NCBI GenBank assembly: GCA_036874045.1
Contig: CM072345.1
Location: 5,295,501 to 5,359,500, forward strand
Direction of reading: 5' to 3'
Origin: Cymodocea nodosa
Lineage: Eukaryota > Streptophyta > Magnoliopsida > Alismatales > Cymodoceaceae
Length of the DNA stretch: 64,000 nucleotides
The notes below the pieces were generated by a model, which saw only the letters and a list, made by a program, of their open reading frames with translations, was not told the origin of the DNA and made no database searches. How positions within the stretch are numbered: position 1 is the first letter of the stretch; every line of letters begins with the position of its first letter. The position numbers were made by a program, and so were the translations under genes. Of the stretch, positions 1-11,679 are shown in pieces.

Positions 1-1097
1 TGTGCTTATCATGCATTATTACAAAAACTTAAAGTTTGTAAACTAGAAAATAAGAATATTAGAAACTCTTTATCCATTGTGGAAGAAGAAAATTGTTTCA
101 TGTCTACTACTTTAGAAAAGTTTAAATGTGATAATGAAAATCATGCTAGAGATTTGCATAAATTTAGATTTAATGAATGTGTCTTGCATGAACAAATACA
201 GAATAAAAATGCTGAAAAATTAAAGATAGAATCTAAAATGAAATGTTGAGAAAAAATATAAATGATCTCGAATTAGAGATTGATAAATTAAAAATGAGAC
301 AGCTAGATTTAAATTCTACCATTGAGAAATGGAATTTAAGTCAAACTAAGTTAGACAAACTAACTAGTACCCCTGCGATGTCATGTAAATTTGGTTTAGG
401 ATTTGATTATCCTAAATATCCTGAATCTCAAGCCAATAAAGGATTTATTAGTTGCAGCTCAAGTAAATCTAAGACTAAAATTCCTTTTATCATGAAACAA
501 AGTAATAAATATGTAGAAGTAGGTACTTCAAGGGATGAATCATGTAGTAATAATATAAATCAATGTGATTTGTCTAAATGTACTTGTAACATAACTATTA
601 ATGTTTCTAAAAATCTTATTTCTTATTCTGGAAATTCAATTTCTAATGTTTCTAAAATTTCAGACAATTGTAGTAAACTGAAAATTCAAAAACCCAAGCA
701 TGTAATTCAAAACACTAATGTTGGACCAATTACTCATTCTGCATGTGATAAATCTGAAAATTGTTGTGTAGAAAAAGATTTTTTATGTACTAAAAATTCA
801 AATACATGTTCAAAATCTTGGTATGAACTTACTGAAATATATAAGCATGACCAAAATAAATTAACATCTGATAAAAATCGGTTTGGTATTAGTTATACTA
901 CATCTGAAAGCAAAAAGAATGATTATAAGAGCAATAATGCTATAAGTAAGTATGATACTAATGATAAGTCAATAGTACTTACAACTAATAAGAATGTAAA
1001 TGAAAATGCTAAACTATTTTTAAACAAAAAGAAGAAATATGCGTTTAATGAACTTGGTCCTCAACAACATTGGGTACCAAGAAAAAGTTTTTCTTAA
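1..1097 (+). pseudogene. Copia A gag C-terminal / pre-protease linker, coiled-coil rich
   Basis: This is a low-complexity, Lys/Asn/Glu-rich reading frame with heptad-like segments in its first part. Such a segment usually lies between the gag zinc knuckle and protease in this Copia group. Bases 1-249 are open in frame 1 to a TGA, and a frame change then leads into the frame open from 243 to 1097. It ends with a conserved HWVPRK-type motif, matching the WVPK motif before protease in relatives, then a TAA. No zinc knuckle is visible, so that part lies outside the window. The identification rests on position and on the same arrangement in elements B and C. Confidence 0.65.
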
Positions 1098-1111
1098 TTT
1101 GTTTTGTAGGA

Positions 1112-1454
1112 GGAAACAACATCAAAATGAATCTTGGACAATGGAGCGTCAAGTCACATGACCGGATAGAAAAGTCTATTACAAAATTTTACAAATACCA
1201 TGAATGGAAGTGTAACATTTGGAAACAAAAGCAAGGATAAAATCATAGGTATGGGTAATGTTCAAATAACTCCGACTTGTGTTATTTTGAATGTACTATA
1301 TGTAGAAAACCTAGGATTTAATTTGTTGAGTGTTATAAAACTAACTGAGAATGGATATTATGTAGTGTTTGAAGATAATGTATGCAAAATTATTGATAAA
1401 AATACAGATGAAATTAAGTTTATTGCTAAAAGAAAAGGTTCTGTGTGTATTTAA
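1112..1454 (+). pseudogene. Copia A aspartic protease remnant lacking the catalytic motif
   Basis: Around 1135 the sequence reads as the protease start (Trp-Thr-Met), but the bases encoding the catalytic Asp-Ser-Gly are missing. The downstream Ala-Ser-Ser-His-Met-Thr follows in another frame. Compared with the usual arrangement this is a deletion of about 7 bases. The rest, open from 1200 to 1454, has the family pattern (VTFGNKSKDKIIGMGNVQI, then NLLSVIKL) and ends in TAA. Function would be polyprotein processing; this copy cannot encode an active enzyme. Confidence 0.75.
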
Positions 1455-1461
1455 TCTTTAC

Positions 1462-2533
1462 TTTCTAGTGTAGTTGATTTAAATTCATGTTTACTAGCTG
1501 AAACTAGTGATGCATATCTATGGCATAGAAGGATTGGGCATATAAATATGAAACTGTTACATAAATTATCTAGAAAACATTTAGTGAGAGGTTTACCAAA
1601 GATTAAATACTCAAAGGACTTTATGTATGATGCATGTGAGTTAGGTAAACTTCACAAAAACTCTTTTAAATCCAAAACTGATATTTGAAGCAAGAGAGTC
1701 TTAGAACTTATACATATAGATCTATTTGGACCAACAAGAATCATGAGTCTTGGTGGTAAACGGTATGCATTTGTTTTAGTAGATGACTTCTCTAAACAAA
1801 ATTGGGTATATTTTCTAACATCTAAGACAGAAGTTTTTGAAAAGTTTAAAATATTTTGCAATTTTGTTCAAAATGAACAAAATATCTCTATTCAAAAACT
1901 TAGGAGTGATCATGGTACAGAATTCGATAATGATCAAATGGATAATTATTGTAATGAGTACGGCATTGATCACAGTTTTCTTTTCCAAGAGCAACGTCTC
2001 AAAATGGTGTTGTTGAGAGAAAGAATAGATCACTTAAAGAAATGGCCAGAACTATGTTGAATGAACATAAGTTACCTCAAAATCTTTGGGCTGAAGCAAT
2101 GAATACAGCTTGTTATGTTATTAACAGAAGTCACTTAAGACCTCATGTTAATAAAACTCCTTTTGAAATTATGTTTAAAAGGGTTCCAAAAATTTCCTAT
2201 ATGAAACCATTTGGTAGCAAGTGTTTTATTCTTAATACTAAGGATAAAAGGGATAAATTTCAAGCCAAAGTGGATGAAGGAATTTTTGTAGGTTACTCTA
2301 CTAGAAGTAAAGCCTATAGAGCATATAACAAAACTTCTAGGACTATTGAAGAAACTCTCCATGTAAGCTTCAATGAAAATTCTTTTAGAGAATCTAAATC
2401 TATAGTTGATAATGATGATATGATCAATTTCCCAAAAGAGTTAGAGATCAATAGAGAGATTGAAGATTTATCTGAGAAAATCAAAAATATGAACTTAAAT
2501 GATCAAACTAATGATGAAAGTGATGGATCTTGA
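1462..2533 (+). pseudogene. Copia A integrase (pre-integrase zinc region plus catalytic core), frameshifted
   Basis: The pre-integrase motif LWHRRIGHINMKLL is visible near 1518. The following zinc pair is damaged: the first Cys of the usual CDAC is Tyr (YDAC). The core shows HIDLFGP with the first catalytic Asp and RSDHGTEF with the second. Near 1979 a one-base insertion throws the region of the catalytic Glu (usual NGVVERKNRSL) out of frame. A third segment, open from 2042, gives the C-terminal integrase pattern (LWAEAMNTACYVINR, FGSKCFILN, GIFVGYSTRSKAYR). It stops at TGA 2531, after which RT follows in the same frame. TGA at 1686 is a further break. Confidence 0.88.
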
Positions 2534-4216
2534 GATGTTGATGAGAATATTGAGGAAAATCAGAGAAATTGGCATTATTCTTCATCACATCCCATTACTC
2601 AAGTCATTGGTAATATTAATGAGGGAGTTAAAACTAGAGTTTCAGTAAATTTAAATAGTATGTGTATGTTTGTTTCTATGGTGGAACTAAAAAATATACA
2701 AGAAGCATTATCTAATGAAAATTGGATAGTGGCAATGCAAGAAGAACTAAATCAATTCATCAAAAATGATGTTTTGGAATTAGTCTCTCCACTAGAAAAT
2801 CAGTCCATAAAAGGTACAAAGTGGATCTTTAAAAACAAAACTAACGAAACTGGTCAAGTTATAAGGAACAAAGCTATATTAGCTACACAAGGGTATACAC
2901 GGGAAGAAGGACTGGATTATGATGAAAGATTTGCTCCTATGGCTAGGTTAGAAAGTATTAGACTATTATTGGCTTATGCTTGTTATATGGATTTTAAATT
3001 ATATCAAATGGATGTAAAGAGTGCATTTCTAAATGGTTTAATTAATGAAGAAGTCTATGTAAAACAACCATCTGGATTTGAAGATATTAAAAATCCTAAC
3101 TTTGTGTATAAATTGAAGAAAGCCTTATATGGTTTGAAGCAAGCACCTAGATCATGGTATGAAAGATTATCAACTTTTTTAATAGAACAAGGTTATATCA
3201 TGGGAAAAGTGGATTATACTCTATTTATCAAGAGAGATGGTAAAGATCAGATTGTTGTTCAAATATATGTGGATGATATAATCTTTGGAGCAACTTCTGA
3301 TAAACTGATAAAAATATTTTCTGAAGAGATGACTAGTTAGTTTGAAATGACTATGATAGGAGAACTTTCATATTTTCTAGGACTTCAAATTAAGCAAATA
3401 GATAAAGGTATATTTTTAAATTAGGAAAAATATGCAGATGAAATGCTTATGAAATTTAATTTTAATGATACAAGGATTCGAGGAACTCCTATGAGTACTT
3501 CTTTAAAGTTAGATATTGATGACATAGGAAAATCAATAGATCAAAGAAAATATAGAAGTATGATTGGTTCTTTACTTTATTTGACTGCTAGTAGACCTGA
3601 TATTATGTTTGTTGTGTGTGTTTGTGCTAGACTTCAATCTAATCCTAAAGAATTACACTCAATTGCAGTTAAAAGAATATTTAGATATATACAAGGAACT
3701 AAAAATTTCGGATTGTATTATTCTAAGAATAGTTCAATAGATCTTATAAGATATACTGATGCTGATTATGTAGGAACTAAATTTGATAGAAAGAGTACTA
3801 GTGGCACATGTCAATTATTGAGAAATAATTTGGTGTCATGGTTTAGTAAAAAGCACAACTATGTAGCACTTTCTACTACAGAAGCTGAATATGTTGCTGC
3901 TACACTGTGTTGCACTCAGATTCTATGGATAAGGCAAACTTTAAAAGATTTTGGATTATCTTATGATACAATTGAGATTTATTGTGATAGTAGTTCTACA
4001 ATAAATCTTTCCAAAAATCTTGTATTACATTCTAGAGCAAAGTATATAGATGTTAGACATCATTTTCTAAGAGATAACGTAATTAAAGGAAAAATTAAAT
4101 TAGAATTTGTGTCTAGTAAAAATCAATTAGCTGATATATTTACAAAACCTCTAGACAAAAATACATTTTGCAACATAAGATTAAATTTGGGTATTTGTAG
4201 GCTATGTGACGTGTAA
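2534..4216 (+). pseudogene. Copia A reverse transcriptase and RNase H
   Basis: One reading frame runs through RT and RNase H with only two internal stops (TAG near 3338 and 3422). RT motifs are [35 protein letters not shown] and the catalytic YVDDIIFG. RNase H shows STTEAEYVAATLC, an IYCDSSSTINLS stretch and the terminal LADIFTKPL. The usual RDIMF-type segment is present as SRPDIMF. The frame ends in TAA at about 4214. The stop near 3422 sits where relatives have Gln (LN*EKY), consistent with CAG to TAG. Confidence 0.93.
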
Positions 4217-5778
4217 AATGCTTAAACTCCACAAAAAGATAAATATTATTGATGATGTTGTTCACCTCATAGATATTATATACTTATCATAAATATCTAA
4301 GTAATATTTAAATTGCTGCTTAAGATACTATGTATTTATTGAAAAATCGTAATAATATCTTATTGATTTTAAGTAAGTTATCAATTTTAATGGTTTTCAC
4401 GATTTTAAGTGGAAGTGTAAATGAAAAACATTAAATACTTCTGAAATTCTGAAATTTTGATTAAGTGTTTTCTTTGAATCAAGGAAAGTGCATATGATCA
4501 TGCATAAATTTGACTTAATTGATTAAACTTGTAGAATAATTTATATGTAACTCATCTTAAACTGTTAATCAAAAGTATAAGCTTATTGAAACTGATTCAT
4601 ATTTTCAGTAAAATCATAGAAGTAAGAATTGTATGAGATTTGTGTTTTATTGCATCTGTATTAATGGAATATATATATACTGTGCTTAAAATGAAAAGTG
4701 CTTACAAAGTGAAAATCTTTGAGAGTTTATTGATTAGTTTGATTACGAACCTTTTGTACTTGAGCAGATAGGTATGTAAGGATTGTTGTCCTAAAAAAGG
4801 ATTCTTGAAATCTGGCAACCTAAGGTCCTGATCAGATATAGGATTGTTGACTAAAAGCTCATTACACGGGTACATTAGAAAGCTCTTGTATGATTCAAGC
4901 TTTTCAAACTAACTTTTTTTAATAAAAAAAATGTGTTTCATTAATTATAGATATCTTTGAATCGAATATAGTTTCTACCAATATGATTACTGATTTATTG
5001 AATCAACATTAGTACTTTTGAAAATGTTTATTTGGGATACATTCTTTTATTCTCCTTGAATTAATCATATTGAGTTCAAAGTTGTGTTTTGATTCATATA
5101 CAGTAGGAATTGATTCTAGAAATCATTTTTGATGAATTTAGGATAACTGAAGTTTCTAAAAAGAAAATTTAAAAGTCTAGTTATACTTAACATCTATTGT
5201 TATACAAGTATATTTTGTATGTTATTGAATATATAAGAAGTATATTTGTAAGGGGAGGATTAACAATGTCCAAAACAGATTAATATATTCAAAATACAAA
5301 TCTTGGTTAATCTGAATTAAAGTCCTCTTAAGATCTTGATGAAACAATTTGAAAAGACAAACAAACTATTTTAGATTCATAAGAAGAGGATGTTAGAATA
5401 ATTTACAATGTTCTCAAGATAATGTTAAGTATAGCATGTGTGTTGTCTTCGGAAGGTTTCAATTGAAAGCATTCGAAATTTTTTTTTTGTTAAGTGTACT
5501 AACTAAACGTTATGTTATATAAGGTAATGTGTAAAACTACCTCTAGACAACATTTTACTCAATAGGTTAGTTAACTCAACGAGTTATACTGGAATTTTTT
5601 GGGTACCTTGATTGAATAAACTATATTCAATACTCATTTGAAATCCAAACCCAACTTATACACATTGAGTTATTCACCTAAAAAGCCCTATTTAAACACT
5701 TATTACATGGGCACTTAGGTTATTCGTAAACTTTGTCAAGAAAATCTTTCTCGCTTGTTACTGTTACAACTTGCGACG
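4217..5778 (+). other. Copia A spacer between RNase H and env-like ORF, containing a Gypsy-shared block
   Basis: No ORF is supported here. From about 4300 to 5180 the sequence matches the reverse complement of the 3' noncoding region of Gypsy G1 (about 46080-47000). The best stretch, 4720-4915, is close to 90% identical by eye and includes GAGCAGATAGGTATGTAAGG. From about 5565 a short LTR-like hairpin appears (TTAGTTAACTCAACGAGTTA), just upstream of the env-like ORF. The rest is AT-rich without recognisable signal. Confidence 0.75.
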
Positions 5779-8016
5779 ATGGTCTCCAAGTTCTACAAAG
5801 GTCGTGGCAGAGGAAAAGGCAAAAGCAGAGGAGATGCAAAAGGAAAAGAAATAAATACTAATGAAGTTCCACACATTTGGTTCAAGAAAATACTTCGAGT
5901 GGACAAAAGGTTAGCAGAAATTTATAGAGATTACTTCTTTCCTCAAGGTATAATAGATGAAGTTAGACAAGAGCTTCAACATACAAATGAAAATATTACA
6001 TACATGGGTATTCATAGTAAATTTGATAGAGAATACAGAATGAAATGTGCTAAGATTGCATTTCTCGAACAATATGCAAAATATTTGGAAAAAGGTGTAG
6101 GTACATCAACTAGAATTCCTCAAATACCTATAAACGGTACAAGACTACATGCATTTGAGGAAGAGCATGAATCATCTATCCCTACTCCTTTATATTCAAA
6201 ACAAGTAGAATCATATATTGTTGTAGATAAAAGAAAAGTTGACAGTCTTCGAAAGGCTATAGCAATAGAAAGTGCCTTTGAAGAATTAAAGCAGAAAACT
6301 TTTCTAGAGCAATTTGAAAAGAAAACAGCAATACTTGCAGAGGAGAAACAGAAATGTTATAGAAGAAGAAAAGTTAGAAAAATTATGTCTACAGAAATAA
6401 AGTCTATTGGACAAGGACAATCAGATGAACATTTATTTCCAAAGGACAATGTATGTCTAGACATTGTACCTTACAGTGCATCTGATAAACTCATCAGTTC
6501 CAAGCATATTGAAACTGATGATGATAATGAGACTTTATTTTCTCTTGCTAGAAAAGTTGAGAAGAAATGCAAGTCAAATATGAGCTCAAGTTTTTCTATT
6601 AGTACAAGTCTTAATGATGTAGAAATTGAAAAATCAGAGCATTAGGCACTTGACATTGAAAAAGTTATTGCAGATATAATTGACAATGTTGAGGCAATAA
6701 CTAGTTCACAGGTTGAATTGTCTATAGTACCACATATTGAAAACGTTAAGACTCTAGAAGAGTTAGACGTCAACCAGCCTTCTTCAGAATCTATAGAAGC
6801 AGAGTCTGAGAATTCATAGCATGTACAAATGGAACTATCTATTGCAGAAATTGAAAAATTACAAACAGATACACAGGCTGATGAATTTGTGCAAAATATG
6901 AACTTTGTATTTTCTATAGAAATTGAACAAATGAATGTGGCAGATATTGAAAATGTTCCTTACACTGTTGAAGCTAAAGAATCAAGTGTACATACGCAAC
7001 TTCAAGACAATATTTTGACAAAGGAACAACATGACATTCATTTTGAAGAAGAAGTTTCTGAAGATGAATTAAACTCTAAATCACAGCTTCAGGTATCACC
7101 TTCTTTATGTACAGTATTACAAATTCAGGGACATTCAATTTATTTTAGATCTGAGGAAATTCAGATTTTGCATGCTCAATCAATAAAATTCAGAAATTTG
7201 ATTGATATGAGAGATTTATTTAAGTATCAAGGCCTCATTCAATTCTTGCCAATTGGAACAAAATGGAAGCAGTATAAAGAGCTTATTGCAGCTTTTTACA
7301 GCAATCTAGTCAAGAATGAAAATATACTGAAAACTCAAATAAATAAACAGGAGTTAATATTGTCTCCTGAATTAATTTTTGAAATTTTGGGAGTAAAGAA
7401 TGAAGGTGTTGTTGTTACAAACAGGTTTGACATGATTAGACAACTAGAATGGAACATTAAGTCTTTATCAAATATTCTAGATGTATATTCTGAAATGAGA
7501 CTTATGGAAAATCTAAATGCAAAGGTAAGGTTTATTGCAAATATATTGCATGCCAATTTATTTCAGAGAGTCAGACACAGTATGGAAGTCAACAGAAGCT
7601 GTTTATATGCAACTTATGGTCTACTGAATAGAATTCAAATCAATTGGTTTGATGTTTTTACTTCTCAACTACAGCATATGAGTTCAAAGTTATTTTATGG
7701 TGATGTTGTATGTAAACTCCTTGCAAGCCAATTGAATTTATTTGACTAGCCCTTTGAAGCTAAAGGCATGAGAGCTTTTAGTATAAAAGATTTGCAAAAA
7801 TTTCAGGCCATGCATAAACCTCAACGACAACAACAACAACCTAATTGTATAGACCATATACAACAACAACAACAAAGTTATTTAGTTCAAGCAAAATAGC
7901 AACCCTAGATACCTCCTGACCTAGATGATGTGTTTAACGACATCAGAAATGATATTAGGCATCTAGGAGATAAAATTTGTAATACTATAAGTGATATACT
8001 TCAGAGGAATAGATAA
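5779..8016 (+). pseudogene. Copia A env-like ORF with five in-frame TAG codons
   Basis: The ATG at 5779 is chosen because it gives a basic Gly/Arg/Lys-rich N-terminus (GRGRGKGKSRG) like the ORF of element D. The frame continues without any indel to TAA 8014, interrupted only by TAG at 6643, 6817, 7747, 7897 and 7906. The first part has a helical repeat (RDYFFPQGIIDEVRQEL). The middle is acidic. At about 7190-7745 lies the conserved domain: LFKYQGLIQFL, FYSNL, ILGVKNEGV, NRIQINWFDVF and KLFYGD. The tail is Gln-rich. I recall a similar domain in plants as 'putative plant transposon protein'; no database was consulted. Its role is unknown; in Sireviruses this position is called env-like. No convincing signal peptide or transmembrane segment is seen. 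Confidence 0.78.
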
Positions 8017-8502
8017 CTACTTGCTTGCTTGTATCTGAATACAAAATGTAATGTTTGTATTCATTATTTGATTCATTGAATAATACATTTTTCTGTAAAT
8101 GTTTACCATTCTTATTCTTGTTTATAGAAAGCATTGTTGTAAATATATCTCTTACTATATATATTCTATGTAATTATCTTTTTGATTATTGACAAAAAGG
8201 GAGAGAAGTGTTATATAAAAAAAGATGATTATGATTTTAATTGCATATAGTATAAAGGGAGATGATATTTATATGGTTATTATAATCTGACAAATGATAA
8301 TGTAATCTAAAAGGTAGAGAAATGATACTTATATAATTATTGACATCTGGAAGTTTTATTTCTAAGAGGTGAAATTTACACAAACAATAGAAATAAGTTA
8401 AGTCAACAAACTTGTTTGTTGAAGTAAAAGTTAACCCAACAAAGTTGCTTTGTTGAGTTAAATATATTTCATAATTGATTTAATATGATTTTGTCATCAT
8501 CA
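8017..8502 (+). other. Copia A 3' untranslated stretch with hairpins
   Basis: No gene is supported. The stretch is AT-rich with several GGGAGA purine runs (about 8199-8205 and 8258-8265) resembling weak polypurine tracts. A hairpin series at about 8398-8462 has arms of the GTCAACAAAC / GTTTGTTGA and CAACAAAG / CTTTGTTG type. It leads directly into the polypurine tract. Confidence 0.6.
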
Positions 8503-8516
8503 AAAAGGGGGAGATT
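8503..8516 (+). promoter_or_regulatory. Polypurine tract of Copia A
   Basis: AAAAAGGGGGAGAT lies immediately before the TG of the 3' LTR. It would prime plus-strand DNA synthesis. The same tract precedes the LTRs of elements C and D. Confidence 0.92.
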
Positions 8517-10058
8517 GTTGAGTATTTTGTTTTGATGATGTGTGCTGAATGAAAAATAATCATATTTGCTCAATTACTATTTCTTATGAAAGTAAATTAA
8601 GTACATCAATTAATATAGAAAAAGCTTATTGATATAATACTTGTCTATATTGGATCTAAAATTATACCAAGTTAATAACTAGTCATTTTATTGCATTAAT
8701 TTCTCATTTAACTAAACGTTAAGTTAACGTGTGTTTTTATTGAAAAACATGATATGCTTTAAAGTTATATTTTCTATATCATGAACAATGCACGTTTAGA
8801 CAACTCATTAAGTTAGAGTTTTGTTTGTATAGAGATCACGTGAGAACTCGTTAAGTTAGAGGCTTAAAGGTTAAAATAGGTCACGTGAGAACTCATTAAG
8901 TTAGTGAGTAAAAGAAGAGACGAACTCATTAAGTTAGTGTTGTATACGTGGTGAAATTATAAGTTACAAATGTTATATTGTATCATGTGAAGTGCACAAG
9001 TTTAACTCGTTAAGTTAACATAACTAAATGCGTTGAGTTGCTATTTTGAACACTAAGGCAACGCGTTAGGTAAGCGTTATAAACTTAAGTTGTCATTTTT
9101 GCACGTGGTAAAATTTTTATTATAAAAACATTTGTTTACTACTAGTTCGTTGAGTTAGCGTAACACAACGGAGATGGTTCATTGAGTTATCATAACACAA
9201 CGGAGAATGTTCATTTAGTTAGCTACAATACTTGTCACGTGAGTTGGCACATGAGGAACTCGTTAAGTTAGAAATGTTAAGTTATATATATATATACTTG
9301 TGTTACTCATTTAGTTAACATTAAAGTAATGACTTCTTATTATACTTGATGAAAAATTTTGGAAGAGAGTTTATTTTGCAGAAAATTTTTCAGAGATCCA
9401 GGATTGATAATTAAAGAAAATTCGAAATGTAAATGTAGGCTAGAACGTGTGTATTTCGATGAAGAAAAAAGAAAAGACATGAAGAAGTGGAAGACTAATA
9501 GTGATTAAATGTGGAGGATATGCATGAAATGAAGATACAATATAAAAGGCATAGAATTCTCGTTGATTAGTTATCCCTGCACATGAAAAATCTTTTCAGG
9601 GATCAAAAACACCTCTTCGGGGAAAAGCTCTCAAGTGGAAGAAAATTCAGTGAAGTAGAAAAAGGTAAGATATATGTCACTGAAGATTTAAAGTATCAGA
9701 AGAAAGAAAATTCAATGAAGTAGAGAAAGACAAAATATTCGTCATTGAAGAATTGTTGAAGAAGAAAGAGAAGAAGAAGAAGAAAGATCACAAATAGGGA
9801 GAAATGTTTTAAATTCTGCAAATTAGTTTTCTCTGTTTGTAGTTATAAAATTGTATAGATGAAACATGGTATCGATATATAATTGTATCTACAATTTCTG
9901 AGGAGAATTGAATTGTATATTGTAATTGAAACCTTGAATAAAAATGATTTTATGAAAACAGTGTCTCGACTTGTTTTTGAGTTTTAAAGTTTCAATTATA
10001 TTTGAAAATATTGAAAAACACAATTCACCCCCCTCTTGTGTAGCCATACGATCCTACA
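8517..10058 (+). repeat. 3' LTR of Copia A
   Basis: The LTR begins TGTTGAGTATTTTG right after the polypurine tract and ends GATCCTACA, with the CA terminus and the CACCCCCCTCTTGTG tail typical of this group. Length is 1542 bases. The U3 part (about 8800-9330) is full of AACTCATTAAGTTAG-type half-palindromes and CACGTG boxes. The junction at 10058/10059 is precise because the following bases are uninterrupted Gypsy env-like coding sequence. The partner 5' LTR is outside the window. Confidence 0.9.
9541..9549 (+). promoter_or_regulatory. TATA box candidate in Copia A LTR
   Basis: TATAAAAGG lies within the LTR, about 520 bases before its end, downstream of the hairpin and CACGTG-rich region. 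Position and sequence suit the element promoter. This is inference from motif and location only. Confidence 0.5.
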
Positions 10059-10632
10059 GATAACTCCAGAGCTTCTCCACAATATTTTTGGAGTGAAAAA
10101 TGAAGGGATAGAAATTCTAGAGAACACAACTATAATCAAGTGGATAGAACAAGAAATGAAAGACAGTTTAGCTATCAATCTTGGTGTGCCATTATTAAAC
10201 AGATTGAAGCACTTAAATGGTAAATCACACATGGTAGCTAACATTTTAATTAAACTTGTTTATTAGAGACAAGGCCACGACATTGAACTTAGTCAATTTG
10301 TTAAATGGGCCACGTATGCAGTTATAAATAGAATTCAAGTTAACTGGTATCAAGTCTTCCTATTAAAGATAAAGTCTGCAAAGAAGAAACTATTTTATGG
10401 GGATTTGTTACCAGTATTAATGGAGGACAGTATTGACTTCTCGAAATGAACATCTAAAAGGATAAGATCTAGAGCCATTTTAGTGACGGAGTATAGAAAT
10501 TACAATGCTATAGCTGTTGAGATAACTAGACCTTCTAGAGACATTATAGGAGTTGTTGAACGGATAAATTAATTAGAACAACAACTAGAAAAGCTCTAGA
10601 AGGAAGTAGATGAACTTAGGAAAAAGGACTAA
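10059..10632 (+). pseudogene. Gypsy G2 env-like ORF, C-terminal part
   Basis: The frame begins mid-ORF at the Copia A junction and ends at TAA 10630. It matches the G1 env-like protein: LLHNIFGVKNEGIEIL, LLNRLKHLNGK, QFVKWATYAVINRIQVNW, KKLFYGDLL, then RPSRDIIGVVERIN and a short coiled-coil tail. In-frame stops are TAG 10264, TGA 10447, TAA 10570 and TAG 10600. The last one is at the same codon as a TAG in G1. The role is unknown; see the G1 entry. Confidence 0.85.
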
Positions 10633-11679
10633 TTGTATTATTCATCACTTGTATTGAAAAAATATTTGACTGTATGTAAATGTAAACTATTTATATAAAT
10701 GAATGATTGAATTTCAGATGTTTTTGAAGTCATGTTTGAGAATGAATGATATAATTAAGAATTGCATTGAATATTATATAATTGTTCAAAAGATGTGCAA
10801 GACTGTCTAAAAGTTTTACAATTTTATGAATGACATGGTTAAATGCACAATAATTGGTTAATGCTTGAATACATCTACATGCTGAAAAGTAAAATGTAAA
10901 TTCTACATAATAGGAAGTGAATTGTAAGTTAAATATGCATATAATGTTTAGATTTAAATGAGTTAAATTAGAACACTACATTAATGACATGTATTTAACT
11001 TTAATTAAGTTGACAAAATGTAGAGAAAGAAAAAAAGAAGAAGAAGTTAATACGAGGAGTAAGTTTTAGAAAAAAATTGCTAAGTGTTAACTCAACGAAG
11101 TTAGTCCATTGAGTTACCCTTAACTCCATGAGGTCAATAATAAAATATAAGGTCACTCCATTGAGTTATCTATAACTCAACAAAGTTAGTCTGTGGAGTT
11201 AGCAAATAAGCAACAAAGCTAGTTCATTGAGTTAGCTGTAACTCAACGTGGTTAGTTCGTTGAGTTAGAAACAGTAACTAAAGCTAGTTCATTGAGTTAA
11301 CTGTAACTCAACAAGGTTAGTTCGTGGATTAAGCTGAATAGTTATTCTTTTAGCCACGAATGAAACTTCGTAGGCTTAGTGGTTACTGAAATATGAAATT
11401 ATAAGTGGAACACGTATCTATAAAAATAGGAACCATATTGCACGCTACAAGACACGTTCTTGCAACGAGATTCATTTGCCTTATGGATGTGAATTATAAA
11501 TATAGAACAGAATGTTATTTACGAGCTACCAGCACTTGAGGAAAGAAAGAAAATTCGTTGGGAAATTGGAAGGAGAAGCAGCTAATTCAACTTCATCCGT
11601 CAACAACTATTTACAGAAAACAAAGCAGTAGACTAGTATGTAATTAATTTTTTACTATTTTACTTTATGTTAAGAGTTT
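10633..11679 (+). other. G2 spacer upstream of gag with hairpin array
   Basis: No gene is supported. The first part is plain AT-rich DNA. At about 11085-11345 there are repeated LTR-type hairpins: arms of the form GTTGAGTTA and TAACTCAAC, or AACTCAACG and CGTTGAGTTA, recur at least four times. About 330 bases separate the array from the gag ATG. The G1 copy has the same array before its gag, so the feature is conserved in the family. Confidence 0.75.

Larger units (their letters stand above)
1..10058 (+). mobile_element. Copia element A, Sirevirus-like, 5' end outside window
   Basis: The order linker, protease, integrase, RT, RNase H, spacer, env-like ORF, polypurine tract and 3' LTR is that of a Ty1/Copia element with an extra ORF after RNase H, as in Sireviruses. 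The 3' LTR begins TGTTGAG directly after AAAAAGGGGGAGAT and ends CCTACA. The next base continues the env-like ORF of Gypsy copy G2, so A was inserted into G2. The 5' LTR and the start of gag lie to the left, so the target-site duplication cannot be checked. Every ORF carries stops or frameshifts. Confidence 0.9.

Noticed and set aside
5779..8016. Reassignment of TAG as a sense codon in the host
   Set aside because: TAG falls at Trp, Gln and other positions, TAG also ends the RNase H frame of Copia B and the F-box genes, and the elements carry frameshifts too. Mutation at methylated sites explains the data.
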